A stretch of DNA of 64,000 nucleotides, from NCBI RefSeq assembly GCF_945901735.1, contig NZ_CAMDLM010000010.1, positions 1 through 64,000 on the forward strand, in the 5' to 3' direction. This DNA comes from Limnohabitans sp. Rim8 (GTDB taxonomy: Bacteria; Pseudomonadota; Gammaproteobacteria; Burkholderiales; Burkholderiaceae_C). The stretch's first letter is position 1. Each line of letters begins with the position of its first letter. The position numbers were made by a program, and so were the translations under genes. The notes beneath the pieces were generated by a model. The model was given only the letters and a program-made list of their open reading frames with translations, was not told where the DNA came from and searched no databases. Below, one piece after another: positions 40,834 through 52,700 of this stretch.

Positions 40834-42648
40834 TTACGCTGTTTTGACTGCATCCACATTGCGCAAACGGATGTGCAATTCGCGCAATTGCTTCTCGTCC
40901 ACTGGGCTGGGCGCTTGGGTCAGCAGGCACTGCGCGCGCTGGGTCTTGGGGAAGGCAATCACGTCGCGGATGGATTCGGCACCGGTCATCAAAGTGACGA
41001 TGCGGTCCAAACCGAAGGCCAAGCCGCCGTGCGGGGGGGCGCCATATTGCAAGGCGTCGAGCAAGAAACCGAACTTGAGCTGGGCTTCTTCGGGTGTGAT
41101 CTTGAGGGCGTCAAACACTTTTTGCTGCACATCAGCGCGGTGGATACGCACCGAGCCGCCGCCCATCTCCCAGCCGTTCAACACCATGTCGTAGCCCTTG
41201 GAGATGCACTTCTCGGGCGCAGTGACCATCCAGTCTTCGTGACCGTCTTTCGGTGCGGTGAAGGGGTGGTGCACGGCGGTATAGCGATGGTTCTCGTCGT
41301 CGAACTCGAACATCGGGAAGTCCACCACCCACATCGGGGCCCAACGGTTTTCGAACAGGCCGTTGGCTTTGCCGAACACGCTGTGGCCGATCTTGATGCG
41401 CAGCGCGCCGATGGCGTCGTTGACGATTTTTTCCTTGTCCGCACCAAAGAAAATCAGGTCGCCGTTTTGTGCGCCTGAGCGCTCCAGAACGGCGTTGAGT
41501 GCGGCGTCGTGGATGTTTTTGACGATCGGCGACTGCAAACCGTCACGGCCTTTGGACAGGTCGTTCACGCGGATGTAGGCCAGACCCTTGGCGCCATAGA
41601 TCTTCACGAACTCGGTGTAGGCGTCGATCTCGCCACGGCTGATGCCGCCGCCTTCGACCGAGCCGCCCGGCACGCGCAGGGCCACCACGCGGCCGCCCTT
41701 CATGTTGGCCGCACCCGCGAACACTTTGAAGTCCACATCGCCCATGACATCGGTGACTTCGGTGAACTGCAGTTTCACGCGCAGGTCGGGTTTGTCAGAG
41801 CCATAGATGTGCATGGCATCCTGGTAGGTCATGACCGGGAATTCACCCAAGTCCACGCCGATGGTTTTTTGGAACACGCGCTTGATCATGCTTTGGAACA
41901 TGTCGCGGATTTCTTCTTCGGTCAGGAACGATGTTTCGATATCGATCTGGGTGAATTCGGGCTGGCGGTCAGCGCGCAAGTCTTCGTCGCGGAAGCACTT
42001 GGTGATCTGGTAATAGCGGTCGTAGCCCGCCACCATCAAGAGCTGCTTGAACAACTGCGGCGACTGAGGCAAGGCGAAGAACTGGCCATCGTGCACGCGG
42101 CTGGGTACCAGGTAATCACGCGCGCCTTCGGGCGTGCTCTTGGTGAGCATGGGGGTTTCGATGTCGACAAAGCCGTTTTCGTCGAGGTACTTGCGCACTT
42201 CCATCGCCACCTTGTAGCGCAGCATCAGGTTGTTTTGCATGTACGGGCGGCGCAGGTCCAGCACGCGGTGAGTCAGGCGCGTGGTCTCGGACAGGTTGTC
42301 TTCGTCGATCTGGAACGGCGGCGTGACCGACTCGTTCAGGACGATCAGCTCATGGCACAACACTTCGATCTTGCCGCTTTTGAGGTTGTCGTTGGTGGTG
42401 CCATCAGGCCGCGCACGCACGTTGCCTTTGATCTGCACGCAGTATTCGTTGCGCACCTCTTCGGCCACTTTGAACATGTCCGGGCGATCGGGGTCGCACA
42501 CCACCTGAACATAACCTTCGCGGTCGCGCAGGTCGATGAAGATCACACCGCCATGGTCACGGCGGCGGTTGACCCAGCCGCACAGGCTCACGGCTTGACC
42601 GGTCAGGGCTTCGGTCACCAGACCGCAATAGTGGGAACGCATGGACAT
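40834..42648 (-). CDS. aspS: Aspartyl-tRNA synthetase
   Basis: This 604-residue class IIb synthetase has an N-terminal OB-fold anticodon-binding domain ([23 protein letters not shown]), motif 2 [18 protein letters not shown] and motif 3 [13 protein letters not shown], plus the bacterial GAD insertion in the middle. It charges tRNA-Asp. Length and motifs are complete. Followed by its own terminator and preceded 47 bases upstream by the DUF502 gene in the same direction. Confidence 0.97.
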   Translation of the reverse strand: MSMRSHYCGLVTEALTGQAVSLCGWVNRRRDHGGVIFIDLRDREGYVQVVCDPDRPDMFKVAEEVRNEYCVQIKGNVRARPDGTTNDNLKSGKIEVLCHELIVLNESVTPPFQIDEDNLSETTRLTHRVLDLRRPYMQNNLMLRYKVAMEVRKYLDENGFVDIETPMLTKSTPEGARDYLVPSRVHDGQFFALPQSPQLFKQLLMVAGYDRYYQITKCFRDEDLRADRQPEFTQIDIETSFLTEEEIRDMFQSMIKRVFQKTIGVDLGEFPVMTYQDAMHIYGSDKPDLRVKLQFTEVTDVMGDVDFKVFAGAANMKGGRVVALRVPGGSVEGGGISRGEIDAYTEFVKIYGAKGLAYIRVNDLSKGRDGLQSPIVKNIHDAALNAVLERSGAQNGDLIFFGADKEKIVNDAIGALRIKIGHSVFGKANGLFENRWAPMWVVDFPMFEFDDENHRYTAVHHPFTAPKDGHEDWMVTAPEKCISKGYDMVLNGWEMGGGSVRIHRADVQQKVFDALKITPEEAQLKFGFLLDALQYGAPPHGGLAFGLDRIVTLMTGAESIRDVIAFPKTQRAQCLLTQAPSPVDEKQLRELHIRLRNVDAVKTA

Positions 42649-42695
42649 GTTGTGGGACTTTCAGGATTCGCAGGGACAGGATTCGGAAATAGGCT

Positions 42696-43361
42696 TCAAC
42701 CCAACTGGGCCTGAGTGGCAGATGACTTGGAGACGGGCGTGCCGGGCACGATCACACCCATGGAGATGATGTACTTGAGGGCGTCATCCACGCTCATCTC
42801 GAGTTCCACCACGTCGGCTTTGGGCATCATCAAAAAGAAGCCCGATGTAGGGTTGGGCGTGGTGGGCACATACACACTGACCATGGGCTGGTCCAGGTGC
42901 CTGGCCACTTCCCCCCCCGGCGTGCCGGTCAAAAAAGCGATGGTCCACGATCCCTGGCGCGGGTATTGAACGAGCAAGGCCTTCGAGAAGGCATGTCCAC
43001 TGCCCGAAAACAAGGTGTCGGCCACCTGCTTGACGCTGGTGTAGATGGTGCGCACCACGGGGATGCGGTTCATCAGGCCGTGCCATTTGCGCAGTGCCCA
43101 CTGGCCAAACATGTTGGCCACAAATACGCCGGTGGCGAAGATCACCAAGGCCACGATAGCCACGCCCAAACCGGGCACGCTGCGCAGGTATTCGGCACTG
43201 GCGTGTACGCCGGGAATCAGCGTATCGGCTGCATGCAGCACGGCCAGGAAAATGGCGTCGAGCATGCCCACCAACCACATGAGCACCCACACCGTGATGC
43301 CCATGGGCAGCCACACCAGCAAGCCGGTGATGAAATACTGTTTGAAGCTGCGTTTTTTCAT
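42696..43361 (-). CDS. DUF502 membrane protein
   Basis: This 221-residue protein starts at ATG 43361 (MKKRSFKQYFITGLLVWLPMG). It has two N-terminal transmembrane helices and VPGLGVAIVALVIFATGVF, then the DUF502 core (IYTSVKQVADTLF, TGFFLMMPKADVVELEMSVDDALKYIISMGVIVP-like tail). Function is unknown. It commonly neighbours aspS and fmdB in betaproteobacteria. Confidence 0.9.
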   Translation of the reverse strand: MKKRSFKQYFITGLLVWLPMGITVWVLMWLVGMLDAIFLAVLHAADTLIPGVHASAEYLRSVPGLGVAIVALVIFATGVFVANMFGQWALRKWHGLMNRIPVVRTIYTSVKQVADTLFSGSGHAFSKALLVQYPRQGSWTIAFLTGTPGGEVARHLDQPMVSVYVPTTPNPTSGFFLMMPKADVVELEMSVDDALKYIISMGVIVPGTPVSKSSATQAQLG

Positions 43362-43397
43362 GGGGAGGGGCAATCGGTGAGGTCAGGGCTCAAAAAA

Positions 43398-43724
43398 TCA
43401 ATGGCAGGCGCAAGAGGCCGCACAGGCCCCGGCACTGCTGGAAGTGGTCGAGGTAGACGCCGCATCACCGCCCGTGGCAACGGCAGGTGCAGGTGCTGCC
43501 ACAGCGTCGGCTGCGGCAGGCACCGCAGGGGCTGCAGTGCCGCCGCCTTTGAAATCGGTAGCGTACCAACCCGTGCCTTTAAGTTGAAAGCCTGGCGCCG
43601 TCAACTGTTTGTTGAACTTGGGCGCACCGCAAACCGGGCAATCGGTGAGGGACGCGTCGCTCATTTTTTGCAGAACATCCTTGGCATGGCCGCAGGCGTC
43701 GCATTTGTAGGCGTAAATGGGCAT
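43398..43724 (-). CDS. FmdB-family zinc-ribbon protein
   Basis: This 108-residue protein begins MPIYAYKCDACGHAKDVLQK and carries two CxxC pairs (CDAC, CPVC), the FmdB zinc ribbon. GTGWYATDFK follows. The C-terminal half is an Ala/Pro/Ser-rich tail ending in four cysteines. Function is not settled; a regulatory or assembly role has been proposed for the family. Confidence 0.9.
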   Translation of the reverse strand: MPIYAYKCDACGHAKDVLQKMSDASLTDCPVCGAPKFNKQLTAPGFQLKGTGWYATDFKGGGTAAPAVPAAADAVAAPAPAVATGGDAASTSTTSSSAGACAASCACH

Positions 43725-43760
43725 GTGAGAGCCTTTGAAGGTAATGCAAGAAAACCTTCA

Positions 43761-43766
43761 ATTATA
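43761..43766 (-). promoter_or_regulatory. Candidate -10 of the fmdB-DUF502-aspS unit
   Basis: A perfect TATAAT on the minus strand lies 36 bases before the FmdB ATG. The -35 region is weak. The three genes downstream are closely spaced and could share this promoter. Confidence 0.4.
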
Positions 43767-43838
43767 GTCTTGGCAAGGCCGTTCAAGGCTTTGCAGCTTC
43801 TGAGTGCCCCAGCTGCGAGGGGCAACGGTTATGTCGAA

Positions 43839-45329
43839 TCAATGACCAGATGGGGCTTTGTCGGCGTGCCCCAAGGCGCTGGCCATGGACTGTCCCCGAT
43901 TCGGAATCAGCGTTGGGGCGAGTGAACCCAGCAGCATGCCGACAAAGGACGCGGCCAAACCCAACAAGTTGGCGGGTACCAAAGTCTCGGGCGCCAGGAA
44001 GTTGAACGCCAGCCACGTGCCCACACCCAGCACCACCGAACACAGCGCGCCTTGGGTGTTGGCGCGTCGCCAAAAAGCACCCGCTACCAGCGGCACAAAG
44101 GCCCCGGTCAGGGTGACGTTGTAGGCGTTCTGCACCATCTCATACATGGTGCTGGTGCTGTTCATGGCAAACAGCAAGGCGCAAGCCGTGAAGGCGACCA
44201 AAATCACGCGCAAGAGCAGCAAGAACTGGCGGTCGCTCATGTTCGGCACAAAGGGCTTGAGGACGTTTTCGGTGAAGGTGGCCGTGGGGGCCAGTAAGGC
44301 ACCGCTGGCCGTGGACAAGATGGCTGAGAGCAAAGCGCCAAAGAACAAAATCTGCGCCCACATGGGCATCTGGCCCAGCACCAGGTCGGGCAGGATGCGC
44401 TGGATGGCGCGGGCGTCTTCCGACTCGAACAAGGCCTTGAGCTCAGGGTGAGCGATCAGCGCCGCATAAGCGATGTACAAGGGTATGAAGGCCATCACGA
44501 AGTACATCAGGGCGCCGATGACGGTGCCGCGCACGGCGGTTTTTTCGTCCTTGGCACTGGTCATGCGTTGAAACACATCCTGCTGCGGGATGGAACCAAA
44601 GGCAAACGCAAAGAAAGCCCCGGCCATGGCCCACCAGGCGGCGGCATCCATGTCGGCGGGGAACATGTCGAATTTGCCATCGGCTGCGGCCTGTGCCACC
44701 ACTTTGTCAAATCCGCCCGCATTGCCGCCCACCAACAAAGCCACCGAAATCAGGCCCACCACGATGACCACAGTCTGAAACAAATCGGTGAAAGCCACCG
44801 ACCACATGCCGCCAAACACGGTGTAGAACAGCACCACGGCCGCGCCCATCATGATGGCGTGGTTCAGGTCAATCGCCCCGGACGAGAGCACATGGATGAC
44901 CAAGCCCAGCGCCGTCAATTGCGCCGAGGTCCAGCCCAGGTAAGACAACACAATCGCCACGCTCGTCAGCACCTCGACCGACTTGCCGTAGCGCACCTTG
45001 TAGAAGTCTCCGATGGTCAGCAGGTTCAGGCGGTAAAACAACTTGGCGAACAACAAAGCCGCCAGTACCAAGCAGACGGTGGCCCCAAACGGGTCACCGG
45101 GAATGCCGTTCAGGCCGTCTTTGGCAAAGGTGGCCGACACCGACAAGACGGTCTCAGCCCCGAACCAGGTAGCGAATACCGTGGCCACGTTCATGTAAAG
45201 AGGCAAACTGCGCCCTGCCACCAGGTAATCCTTGGCCCCGTGCACGCGACGAGCCGCCAACAAGCCGATGCCGATGGTCACGGTCAAATAAGCGATTACA
45301 AAAGTCAGCAACACCTTTGAACCCTCCAA
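43839..45329 (-). CDS. Sodium:solute symporter family protein
   Basis: This 496-residue LeuT-fold SSS transporter has about 13 hydrophobic segments. It shows VAGRSLPLYMNVATVFATWFGAETVL near the N-terminus and AILSTASGALLAPTATFTENVLKP in the conserved Na+-site region. The substrate cannot be told; relatives move carboxylates, amino acids or sugars. It follows the ubiB gene by 9 bases but is functionally unrelated to ubiquinone genes. Confidence 0.92.
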   Translation of the reverse strand: MEGSKVLLTFVIAYLTVTIGIGLLAARRVHGAKDYLVAGRSLPLYMNVATVFATWFGAETVLSVSATFAKDGLNGIPGDPFGATVCLVLAALLFAKLFYRLNLLTIGDFYKVRYGKSVEVLTSVAIVLSYLGWTSAQLTALGLVIHVLSSGAIDLNHAIMMGAAVVLFYTVFGGMWSVAFTDLFQTVVIVVGLISVALLVGGNAGGFDKVVAQAAADGKFDMFPADMDAAAWWAMAGAFFAFAFGSIPQQDVFQRMTSAKDEKTAVRGTVIGALMYFVMAFIPLYIAYAALIAHPELKALFESEDARAIQRILPDLVLGQMPMWAQILFFGALLSAILSTASGALLAPTATFTENVLKPFVPNMSDRQFLLLLRVILVAFTACALLFAMNSTSTMYEMVQNAYNVTLTGAFVPLVAGAFWRRANTQGALCSVVLGVGTWLAFNFLAPETLVPANLLGLAASFVGMLLGSLAPTLIPNRGQSMASALGHADKAPSGH

Positions 45330-45338
45330 AATTGGGAT

Positions 45339-46916
45339 TTATGAAAAAACATGCAGGTGCATTCCCACCTGCATCACTATCAAGGAAACCACAAAGCCAA
45401 GACCTGCGTAAATTAGGGTTTGCAGCAATTTATTGGTTCGACGTTGCTCGGTCAACAACTGCTCGATTTGACGCGCATCGTTTTTCTGCGGCTGCTGCAA
45501 ATACCCGTGCAGCAAGCGAGGCAACTGCGGCAACAGTTTGGCGTAGAGCGGGGCCTGCGCCTTGAGTTCTTCCCACAGCTTTTTGGGACCGATTTGCGCC
45601 AGCATCCATTTTTCGAGGAAAGGCTTGGCCGTGCTCCACAGGTCCAGCTCGGGGTCCAGATCGCGACCGAGGCCTTCGATGTTGAGCAGGGTCTTTTGCA
45701 GCAACACCAGCTGCGGCTGGATCTCGACCTGAAAACGACGCGAAGTCTGGAACAGGCGCATCAGCACCATGCCCAAGGAAATCTCCTTGAGTGGGCGGTC
45801 AAAGTATGGCTCGCAGACGGCGCGAATGGCCGATTCCAGCTCGTCCACCCGCGTCTCGGGCGGTACCCAGCCCGACTCGATGTGGAGTTCGGCCACGCGC
45901 TTGTAGTCACGGCGGAAAAAAGCGGTGAAATTTTGTGCCAGATACTCTTTGTCGTACTCGGTGAGCGTGCCCACGATGCCGAAGTCCAGCGAGATGTAGC
46001 GACCAAAGGTCTCAGGGGCCAAGCTAACCTGAATGTTGCCGGGGTGCATGTCGGCATGGAAAAAACCATCGCGAAACACCTGAGTGAAAAACAGGGTCAC
46101 GCCATCGCGGGCCAGTTTGGGAATGTCCACCCCCGCTGCACGCAAACGGTCCACCTGGCTGATGGGCACGCCATGCATGCGCTCCATGACGATGACCTCG
46201 GGGTGGCAAAAATCCCAGATCATCTCGGGGATCAGCACCAGATCAAGCCCCTGCATGTTGCGGCGCAACTGCGCGGCGTTGGCCGCTTCACGCACCAGGT
46301 CCAGCTCGTCGTGCAGGTATTTGTCAAACTCAGCCACCACCTCGCGAGGCTTGAGGCGTTTGCCATCTGCGCTCAGACTCTCCAGCCAGCCGGCCATCAT
46401 GCCCATGAGGCTGAGGTCTTTGTCAATGACGGGCAGCATGCCCGGGCGCAAGACCTTGATCGCCACCTCGCGCACCACGCCCCCCTTGCCGCGCAAAGTG
46501 GCAAAGTGCACTTGCGCGATCGAAGCGCTGGCCACAGGCTCGCGCTCAAAAGTCTCGAAAATGTCATCCACTTTGCGGTTGAAAGCCCGCTCGATCGACG
46601 CCACCGCGATGGCCGAACTGAAAGGCGGCACCCGGTCTTGCAGCTTGGCCAACTCCTCTGCGATATCGGGCGCGAGCAAGTCACGTCGCGTGGACAACAC
46701 CTGGCCAAATTTCACAAAAATCGGGCCCAAGCGCTCAAGCGCTTCACGCAGACGCACCGCACGGGGCGAGCGCAAGTCACGACCGACCGAGAGCACGCGG
46801 GCCAACAGGCGGATCCAGGGTTTTTGAAAGCTCGACAGCACCAACTCATCGAGGCCGTAGCGCAAGACAATGAAAACGATGAAAGCGCCTCGCCCGAAAC
46901 GGCCCCAGCGCATCAT
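45339..46916 (-). CDS. ubiB: Ubiquinone biosynthesis ATPase/kinase-like protein UbiB
   Basis: This 525-residue ABC1/ADCK protein has the family KxGQ motif in [11 protein letters not shown], the Ala-rich loop region [12 protein letters not shown] and the [12 protein letters not shown] and DFGIVG catalytic-like motifs. Two C-terminal membrane helices ([19 protein letters not shown]) anchor it. It supports ubiquinone synthesis at the inner membrane. Its ATG overlaps the ubiJ stop (ATGA). With ubiJ and ubiE it forms the classical ubi cluster. Confidence 0.96.
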   Translation of the reverse strand: MMRWGRFGRGAFIVFIVLRYGLDELVLSSFQKPWIRLLARVLSVGRDLRSPRAVRLREALERLGPIFVKFGQVLSTRRDLLAPDIAEELAKLQDRVPPFSSAIAVASIERAFNRKVDDIFETFEREPVASASIAQVHFATLRGKGGVVREVAIKVLRPGMLPVIDKDLSLMGMMAGWLESLSADGKRLKPREVVAEFDKYLHDELDLVREAANAAQLRRNMQGLDLVLIPEMIWDFCHPEVIVMERMHGVPISQVDRLRAAGVDIPKLARDGVTLFFTQVFRDGFFHADMHPGNIQVSLAPETFGRYISLDFGIVGTLTEYDKEYLAQNFTAFFRRDYKRVAELHIESGWVPPETRVDELESAIRAVCEPYFDRPLKEISLGMVLMRLFQTSRRFQVEIQPQLVLLQKTLLNIEGLGRDLDPELDLWSTAKPFLEKWMLAQIGPKKLWEELKAQAPLYAKLLPQLPRLLHGYLQQPQKNDARQIEQLLTEQRRTNKLLQTLIYAGLGFVVSLIVMQVGMHLHVFS

Positions 46917-47473
46917 GCTGCGCTGCCCGCTCGCAGCCCGGCGCCTGGCCGCTGGGCGACAAAACTGCGCAAAGCTGCCATGGCCTGCCTTGCGGATTGC
47001 GCCAGGGTGTGGGCTGGGGCGTCGCCGATCAGGCGGGCCAGATCCTCTTCGGCATCCCAGCGCACATGGTCGATCAACCAGTTGACCTCGGCAGCCAGTT
47101 GCACATCGCCTTCAACACGGACTTTAGGTTTGTCACCCCGGGCCAACGCCGATGCGAGTGAGACAGGCGTTTCTTCGGTCACCGTGAGGCGCAGGTCAAA
47201 ACCTTCAAAGCAGCCTCGCTCCAGCAATCCTGCAGGTGTTGGCGTCAGTTGCAGTTGCATGCGCTCCCAGACCAGCTCGATGCGTTGCCCCTTTTGCCGA
47301 GCCAAGCGGGCCATGGCCTCAGGCTCGCTCATCAGCACATGGTTTAGGAACAAAACAAGACGGTTGACGCCCTCGTCCACCACCCAAGCCGGAGGCTGGA
47401 AGTTGGCCGCAAGACGGTTGACTACATCGGGGAGAGCCTGAGTGGCCCATGAAAAAGGGGACTGTGTTGCCAT
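46913..47473 (-). CDS. ubiJ: Ubiquinone biosynthesis accessory factor UbiJ (SCP2 domain)
   Basis: This 186-residue protein has an N-terminal SCP2-like lipid-binding domain and a C-terminal helical part. In E. coli UbiJ and UbiK form an accessory factor for the Ubi complex. Position between ubiE and ubiB supports the call; sequence conservation in this family is low. Confidence 0.85.
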   Translation of the reverse strand: MATQSPFSWATQALPDVVNRLAANFQPPAWVVDEGVNRLVLFLNHVLMSEPEAMARLARQKGQRIELVWERMQLQLTPTPAGLLERGCFEGFDLRLTVTEETPVSLASALARGDKPKVRVEGDVQLAAEVNWLIDHVRWDAEEDLARLIGDAPAHTLAQSARQAMAALRSFVAQRPGAGLRAGSAA

Positions 47474-47521
47474 AGTCCCCGATTATTCCCGAAAGTACAG
47501 GCTACCCCAGAGGGGCGGGCT

Positions 47522-48529
47522 TTATTGCAGCGCTTGCACGCCAGCGACCAACCAGCCACCACCTTGCTTGGATTTGGTCATGTTCCAGACTTCACGGAAT
47601 GGGCTGGGGCCGGAAGCCGCATCTTCGCGAATCATGCCGTTGAACTCGACACTGGCCAGGTAGGCATCGGTCTGCTCTTCAATCCCTAAAAGCTGAGCCT
47701 CGAGCATGACCACTTCGGTCTTGTTGGGCTGGCCGGGGAACTGGGCTTCGCGCTCAGACAACTGGTTGCGAATTTCCAGCACCATGGTGTCGGTCATCAT
47801 GGAACGCAGGGCGCTGATGTCTGAACGGTCCCAGGCGTCCTGCAAGGTCACGAAATTGCGCTTGGCGGCCGTCAAGAAGCTGTCCACGTCAAAGCCAGCG
47901 GGGATGCCCCAGGCCTCCGAACCACCCAAGCCAGAGCCAATGGCCGAACCGATCATGGAGCCGGTCGGTGCTGCAGCAGCAGAGCTGTCAAAACGGGTGT
48001 TTTGGCCTTCCCATGGGCGGGCAGAAGCGTCGTTGCCGACGTTTTGGGGACTGTATTGTTTGTATGTGGAAGGGTTTTCAGCCGAGGCACCCGCGCCTTG
48101 GTAAGCCAGACCTCCGTTGCCAGACGTCTGCGCAGAACCTCCTCGGCGGGCCCGCAAAATCATGCCAATCACGGCGATGACGGCGACGCCAATCAACAAA
48201 GCCATCAAGATGTTGCCAAAGGCTTCACCCATACCAAGTGAGCTGGCCAACCATGCCAAACCCAGGCCAGCAGCCAAGCCACCCAACATGGCGCCCCATG
48301 GGCGCTTGGGTGCAGCAGCGGCAGGCGCAGCACCGGGTTTGGCGGCGTTGGCAGGTGCCGCGTTTTGCGCAGGTGCAGCCGGTGTTTGGGGCGCGGCGTC
48401 GCGCTTGGTCACTTGGTTGGATTGCTGTCCGACAGACTTGCCGCCACCCATGCGGCGTGCAGCCTCGGCGTTCAAACTGCCCAAGGCCATCACGCCGGCG
48501 AGCATCAGGGTTACAAGTTTCCTGTTCAT
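47522..48529 (-). CDS. Tim44-like domain protein
   Basis: This 335-residue protein has a signal peptide (MNRKLVTLMLAGVMALGSLNAEAA), a Ala/Pro-rich spacer, one or two transmembrane segments (about 90-135) and a C-terminal Tim44-like domain (about 205-335, with FLTAAKRNFVTLQDAWDRSDISALRSMMTD). Bacterial Tim44-like proteins are membrane-associated with unknown function. It lies inside the ubi cluster. Confidence 0.9.
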   Translation of the reverse strand: MNRKLVTLMLAGVMALGSLNAEAARRMGGGKSVGQQSNQVTKRDAAPQTPAAPAQNAAPANAAKPGAAPAAAAPKRPWGAMLGGLAAGLGLAWLASSLGMGEAFGNILMALLIGVAVIAVIGMILRARRGGSAQTSGNGGLAYQGAGASAENPSTYKQYSPQNVGNDASARPWEGQNTRFDSSAAAAPTGSMIGSAIGSGLGGSEAWGIPAGFDVDSFLTAAKRNFVTLQDAWDRSDISALRSMMTDTMVLEIRNQLSEREAQFPGQPNKTEVVMLEAQLLGIEEQTDAYLASVEFNGMIREDAASGPSPFREVWNMTKSKQGGGWLVAGVQALQ

Positions 48530-48564
48530 GGTATCTCCATCTCAGTAAATTCAGTTTTCAGGCT

Positions 48565-49296
48565 TCAACACTTGATGCCCATGTGTAAGGCTACCACCCC
48601 CGCCGACAAATTGTGAAAATCCACATGCCCAAATCCGGCATTTTTCATAAGGGTTTTCAGATCTTCCTGGCCAGGGTGCATCCGAATCGATTCGGCCAGG
48701 TAACGGTAACTGTCCGCGTCGCCTGCCACCAGTTTGCCCAAAGTGGGCAGGATCTTGAAACTGTACCAGTCGTAGGCTTTTTCAAGGGGCTTGGCCACCT
48801 TAGAAAACTCCAGCACCAGCAATTTGCCGCCGGGCTTGAGCACGCGGCACATTTCCTTGAGCGCGACATCCTTGTGTGTCATGTTTCGCAGGCCAAAGGC
48901 CACGCTCACCACGTTGAAGTGGCCAGCCGGGAACGGCAATTTTTCTGCGTCACACACCAGCGTGGGCAAGGCCAGGCCTTGGTCGACCAAGCGGTCACGC
49001 CCGGTGCAAAGCATGGCTTCGTTGATGTCGGTGTGCACCACACGGCCTGTGGCGCCGACTTTTTTGGCAAACGCCATGGCCAAGTCGCCCGTGCCGCCTG
49101 CGATGTCCAGCACTTGGTCGCCCTCTTTCAGGTTGGCCACCTGCACGGTGTAAGCCTTCCAAAGGCGGTGCAGACCCATGGACATCAGGTCGTTCATGAC
49201 ATCGTATTTGGACGCGACCGAATCGAACACGCCACGCACATGCTTGGCTTTTTCGGTCTCGTCGACGGTTTTGAAACCAAAGTGAGTGGAACTCAT
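48565..49296 (-). CDS. ubiE: Bifunctional demethylmenaquinone/ubiquinone methyltransferase UbiE
   Basis: This 243-residue SAM-dependent C-methyltransferase starts at ATG 49296 ([20 protein letters not shown]). Motif I is [34 protein letters not shown] and [22 protein letters not shown] match UbiE exactly in kind. It methylates the quinone ring. The slightly longer frame from 49323 has no extra similarity. Confidence 0.96.
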   Translation of the reverse strand: MSSTHFGFKTVDETEKAKHVRGVFDSVASKYDVMNDLMSMGLHRLWKAYTVQVANLKEGDQVLDIAGGTGDLAMAFAKKVGATGRVVHTDINEAMLCTGRDRLVDQGLALPTLVCDAEKLPFPAGHFNVVSVAFGLRNMTHKDVALKEMCRVLKPGGKLLVLEFSKVAKPLEKAYDWYSFKILPTLGKLVAGDADSYRYLAESIRMHPGQEDLKTLMKNAGFGHVDFHNLSAGVVALHMGIKC

Positions 49297-49306
49297 GCCA
49301 ACTTTC

Positions 49307-49726
49307 TCAATGTTTGTGACCACAGCTGCCGCCCGCTGAGGCTTCGATCATGGGCGCGTCCCGGCTCATGCCCGCGGCTTGCAGGCGGTCTTCGTACTGT
49401 TTCCAGAGAGCGGCTGCCTGGTCGCCCAGAAAGTACAGGTATTCCCAGGTGAATAGGCCCGATTCATGACCATCCGTGAAGGTGGGTTTCACGGCGTAAT
49501 TGCCCACAGGTTCGATCCCGGCAATGCCCACTTCGCGCTTGCCGGTTTGCAGCACCTCTTGGCCCGGGCCGTGGCCTTGCACCTCGGCCGAGGGCGAGTA
49601 CACGCGCATCAGCTCGAAAGGAATGCGGAACTGCGCCCCGTCAGAAAACCCGATTTCCAGCACCCGGGTCTGACCATGCAGGGTCAGCGACTCGGGGTGG
49701 GGCATGTCTTTTTTCAATCCGGCCAT
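49307..49726 (-). CDS. DUF971 (GBBH-like N-terminal domain) protein
   Basis: This 139-residue protein contains the DUF971 domain ([56 protein letters not shown]) and a C-terminal SCGHKH metal-like tail. It regularly precedes ubiE in betaproteobacteria. The domain may bind iron-sulfur clusters in some relatives; function here is unknown. Confidence 0.92.
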   Translation of the reverse strand: MAGLKKDMPHPESLTLHGQTRVLEIGFSDGAQFRIPFELMRVYSPSAEVQGHGPGQEVLQTGKREVGIAGIEPVGNYAVKPTFTDGHESGLFTWEYLYFLGDQAAALWKQYEDRLQAAGMSRDAPMIEASAGGSCGHKH

Positions 49727-49742
49727 CTTGTTCTTTCAGGGG

Positions 49743-52700
49743 TTAAACCAGCACGCGCTCGATGCCGCCCGCATTGGCCGCACTGACGTATTCAGGCATC
49801 CACGCTTCACCCAGAATGTGCTTGGCCATCTCGACCACGATGTAGTCGGCTTCGAGCAGGCCATTTTTCATGTCGTCGCCAAAGCGCGACAAGCCTTGAA
49901 GGCAGCTGGGGCAGCTGGTCAGGATTTTCACATTCGCCTGCGGGGCCAGCGCGCCACTGTTACGCAAAGCGGCCTCCCCCTTGAGCAGCTCTTCTTCCTT
50001 GCGAAAGCGCACCTGGGTCGAAATATCCGGGCGCGACACGCCCAAAGTGCCCGATTCGCCGCAGCAGCGTTTGCTCTCGATCACGTTGTCACCCATCAGC
50101 GCCTTCACGGTCTTCATAGGCTCTTGCATCTTCATGGGCGTGTGGCAAGGGTCGTGGTAAAGGTAAGCGCCGCCTGCGTCCAGCTTCATGCCTTTTTCCA
50201 GCAAGAACTCGTGGATGTCAATGATGCGGCAGCCGGGGAAAATTTTGTCGAACTCGTAGCCTTGTAACTGGTCATAACAGGTGCCGCAGCTCACCACCAC
50301 AGTCTTGATGTCCAGGTAATTGAGCGTGTTGGCCACGCGGTGGAACAGCACGCGGTTGTCGGTGATGATCTTTTCGGCCTTGTCGAACTGGCCCGAGCCT
50401 TTTTGCGGGTAACCGCAGCACAGGTAGCCCGGTGGCAACACGGTTTGCACCCCCACATGCCAGAGCATAGCTTGGGTGGCCAGGCCCACTTGGCTGAACA
50501 GGCGCTCGGAGCCACAACCGGGGAAGTAAAACACCGCCTCAGTCTCTGACGTGGTGGTCTGGGGGTTGCGAATGATGGGGACGTAATCGTTGTCTTCGAT
50601 GTCCAACAGGGCGCGCGCTGTCTTTTTGGGCAAGTTGCCAGGCATCTTCTTGTTGATGAAGTGGATCACCTGCTCTTTGATGGGCGCCGTGCCCACCGAA
50701 GCGGGCGGTGCGCTGGTTTGCTTGCGGGCCACGCCTTTGAGCAAGCCAGCCACAAAGCGCTGCGCCCGCATCCCCACATCGACCATGGCCAAGCGCGCGA
50801 GCTTGATGGTTTCGGGGTTGGTGGCGTTCAGCATGAACATGGCCGCCGCATTACCGGGCCGGAAACTCTTTTGTCCCATCTTGCGCAGCAAGTTGCGCAT
50901 GTTCATCGACACCTCGCCAAAGTCAATGTTCACCGGGCAAGGCGACAGACACTTGTGGCACACGGTGCAGTGGTCGGCCACGTCTTCAAACTCTTGCCAG
51001 TGCTTGATCGAGATGCCCCGGCGGGTTTGCTCTTCGTAAAGGAACGCCTCGACCAACAAGGAGGTGGCCAGGATTTTGTTGCGCGGGCTGTACAGCAAAT
51101 TGGCACGCGGCACATGCGTGGCACATACGGGTTTGCACTTGCCGCAGCGCAGGCAGTCTTTCACGCTGGCCGCAATGGCGCCAATGTCCGACTGCTGCAT
51201 GATCAGCGACTCGTGGCCCATCAGGCCAAAGCTGGGGGTGTAGGCGTGCGTCAAGTCGGCGGCGTGCACATCGTTGCCCAAGCCCGTCAGGGCCGCGCCG
51301 CGCAGCAGCTTGCCTTTGTTGAAACGCCCTTCGGGGTCCACCTTGGCTTTGTATGCCGTGAAGTTGGCCAGCTCGGCATCGGTCAAAAACTCCAGCTTGG
51401 TGATGCCAATGCCGTGCTCTCCAGAAATGACGCCGTCCAGGCTGCGCGCCAACACCATGATGCGGGCGACCGCTTCGTGCGCGGTTTGCAGCATCTCGTA
51501 GTTGTCACTGTTCACGGGGATGTTGGTGTGCACATTGCCGTCACCGGCGTGCATGTGCAGCGCCACCCACACGCGGCCCTTGAGCACGCGCTGGTGGATG
51601 GCCGTGACCTCGTTCAGGATCGGCAAAAAGGCCGAGCCCGAAAAGATGTTCTGGAAGGCCGGGCGGATTTGTGTCTTCCAGCTGGCGCGCAAAGTGTGTT
51701 CTTGCAACTGGGGGAACAGCGCGTCCACATCGGTCAACCAACCTTGCCACTGTGCCTGCACCTCGCGCACCACCGTAAGGGCTTGCGCCACGCGGTCTTC
51801 CAGCAGCTCGGCCGACGGGATGTCGTTGGCATCGTCTTGCTTGCCCAAAGGCAGGTTGCCCCGCTCCAAAAAGGCTTCGATTTCGCGGCACAGCTTGAGC
51901 TTGTTGCGCAGGCTCAGCTCGATGTTGATGCGCTCGATGCCATCGGTGTACTCGGCCATGCGCGGCAACGGAATCACCACATCTTCGTTGACCTTGAAGG
52001 CGTTGGTGTGGCGCGAAATGGCCGCTGTTTTCTTGCGGTCCAACCAGAACTTTTTGCGCGCTTCGGGGCTGATGGCAATAAAGCCTTCGCCACTGCGCGA
52101 ATTGGCGATGCGCACGATCTCGGATGTGGCCTTGGCCACGTCGTCGGCGTTGTCACCAGCGATGTCGCCGATCAAGACCATCTTGGGGAATCCGCCGCGC
52201 TTGGACTTGGTGGAATAACCCACGGCGCGCAAATAGCGGTCGTCCAAGTGCTCAAGACCCGCCATCACGGTGCCGGTGCGTTTTTGCTCGGCAAACATGA
52301 AGTCTTTGATCTCGACGATGCTGGGCACCGCCTCGCGGGCGTGGCCAAAGAACTCCATGCACACCGTGCGGGTGTGCGTGGGCATGCGGTGCATGACCCA
52401 GCGGGCGCTGGTGATCAGGCCGTCGCAGCCTTCTTTTTGCACACCCGGCAAGCCGGAGAGGAATTTGTCGGTCACGTCCTTGCCCAAGCCTTCTTTGCGA
52501 AAGGTTTTGCCGGGAATCACCAGGGTTTCGGTGCGGATCGGGGTCTTGCCGTCGGCTTTGAAATAACGCAGCTCAAACGTGGCGACTTCGGCGTCGTGGA
52601 TCTTGCCCATGTTGTGGTCCATGCGCACCACGTCCAGCCATTCAGCGTCAGGGGTGACCATGCGCCAGCTGGCCAGGTTGTCCAGAGCCGTGCCCCAAAG

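Noticed and set aside
45420-47441. Long plus-strand open frame opposite ubiB and ubiJ
   Set aside because: Histidine/glutamine-rich translation without domains; it is the antisense shadow of two well-identified ubi genes.
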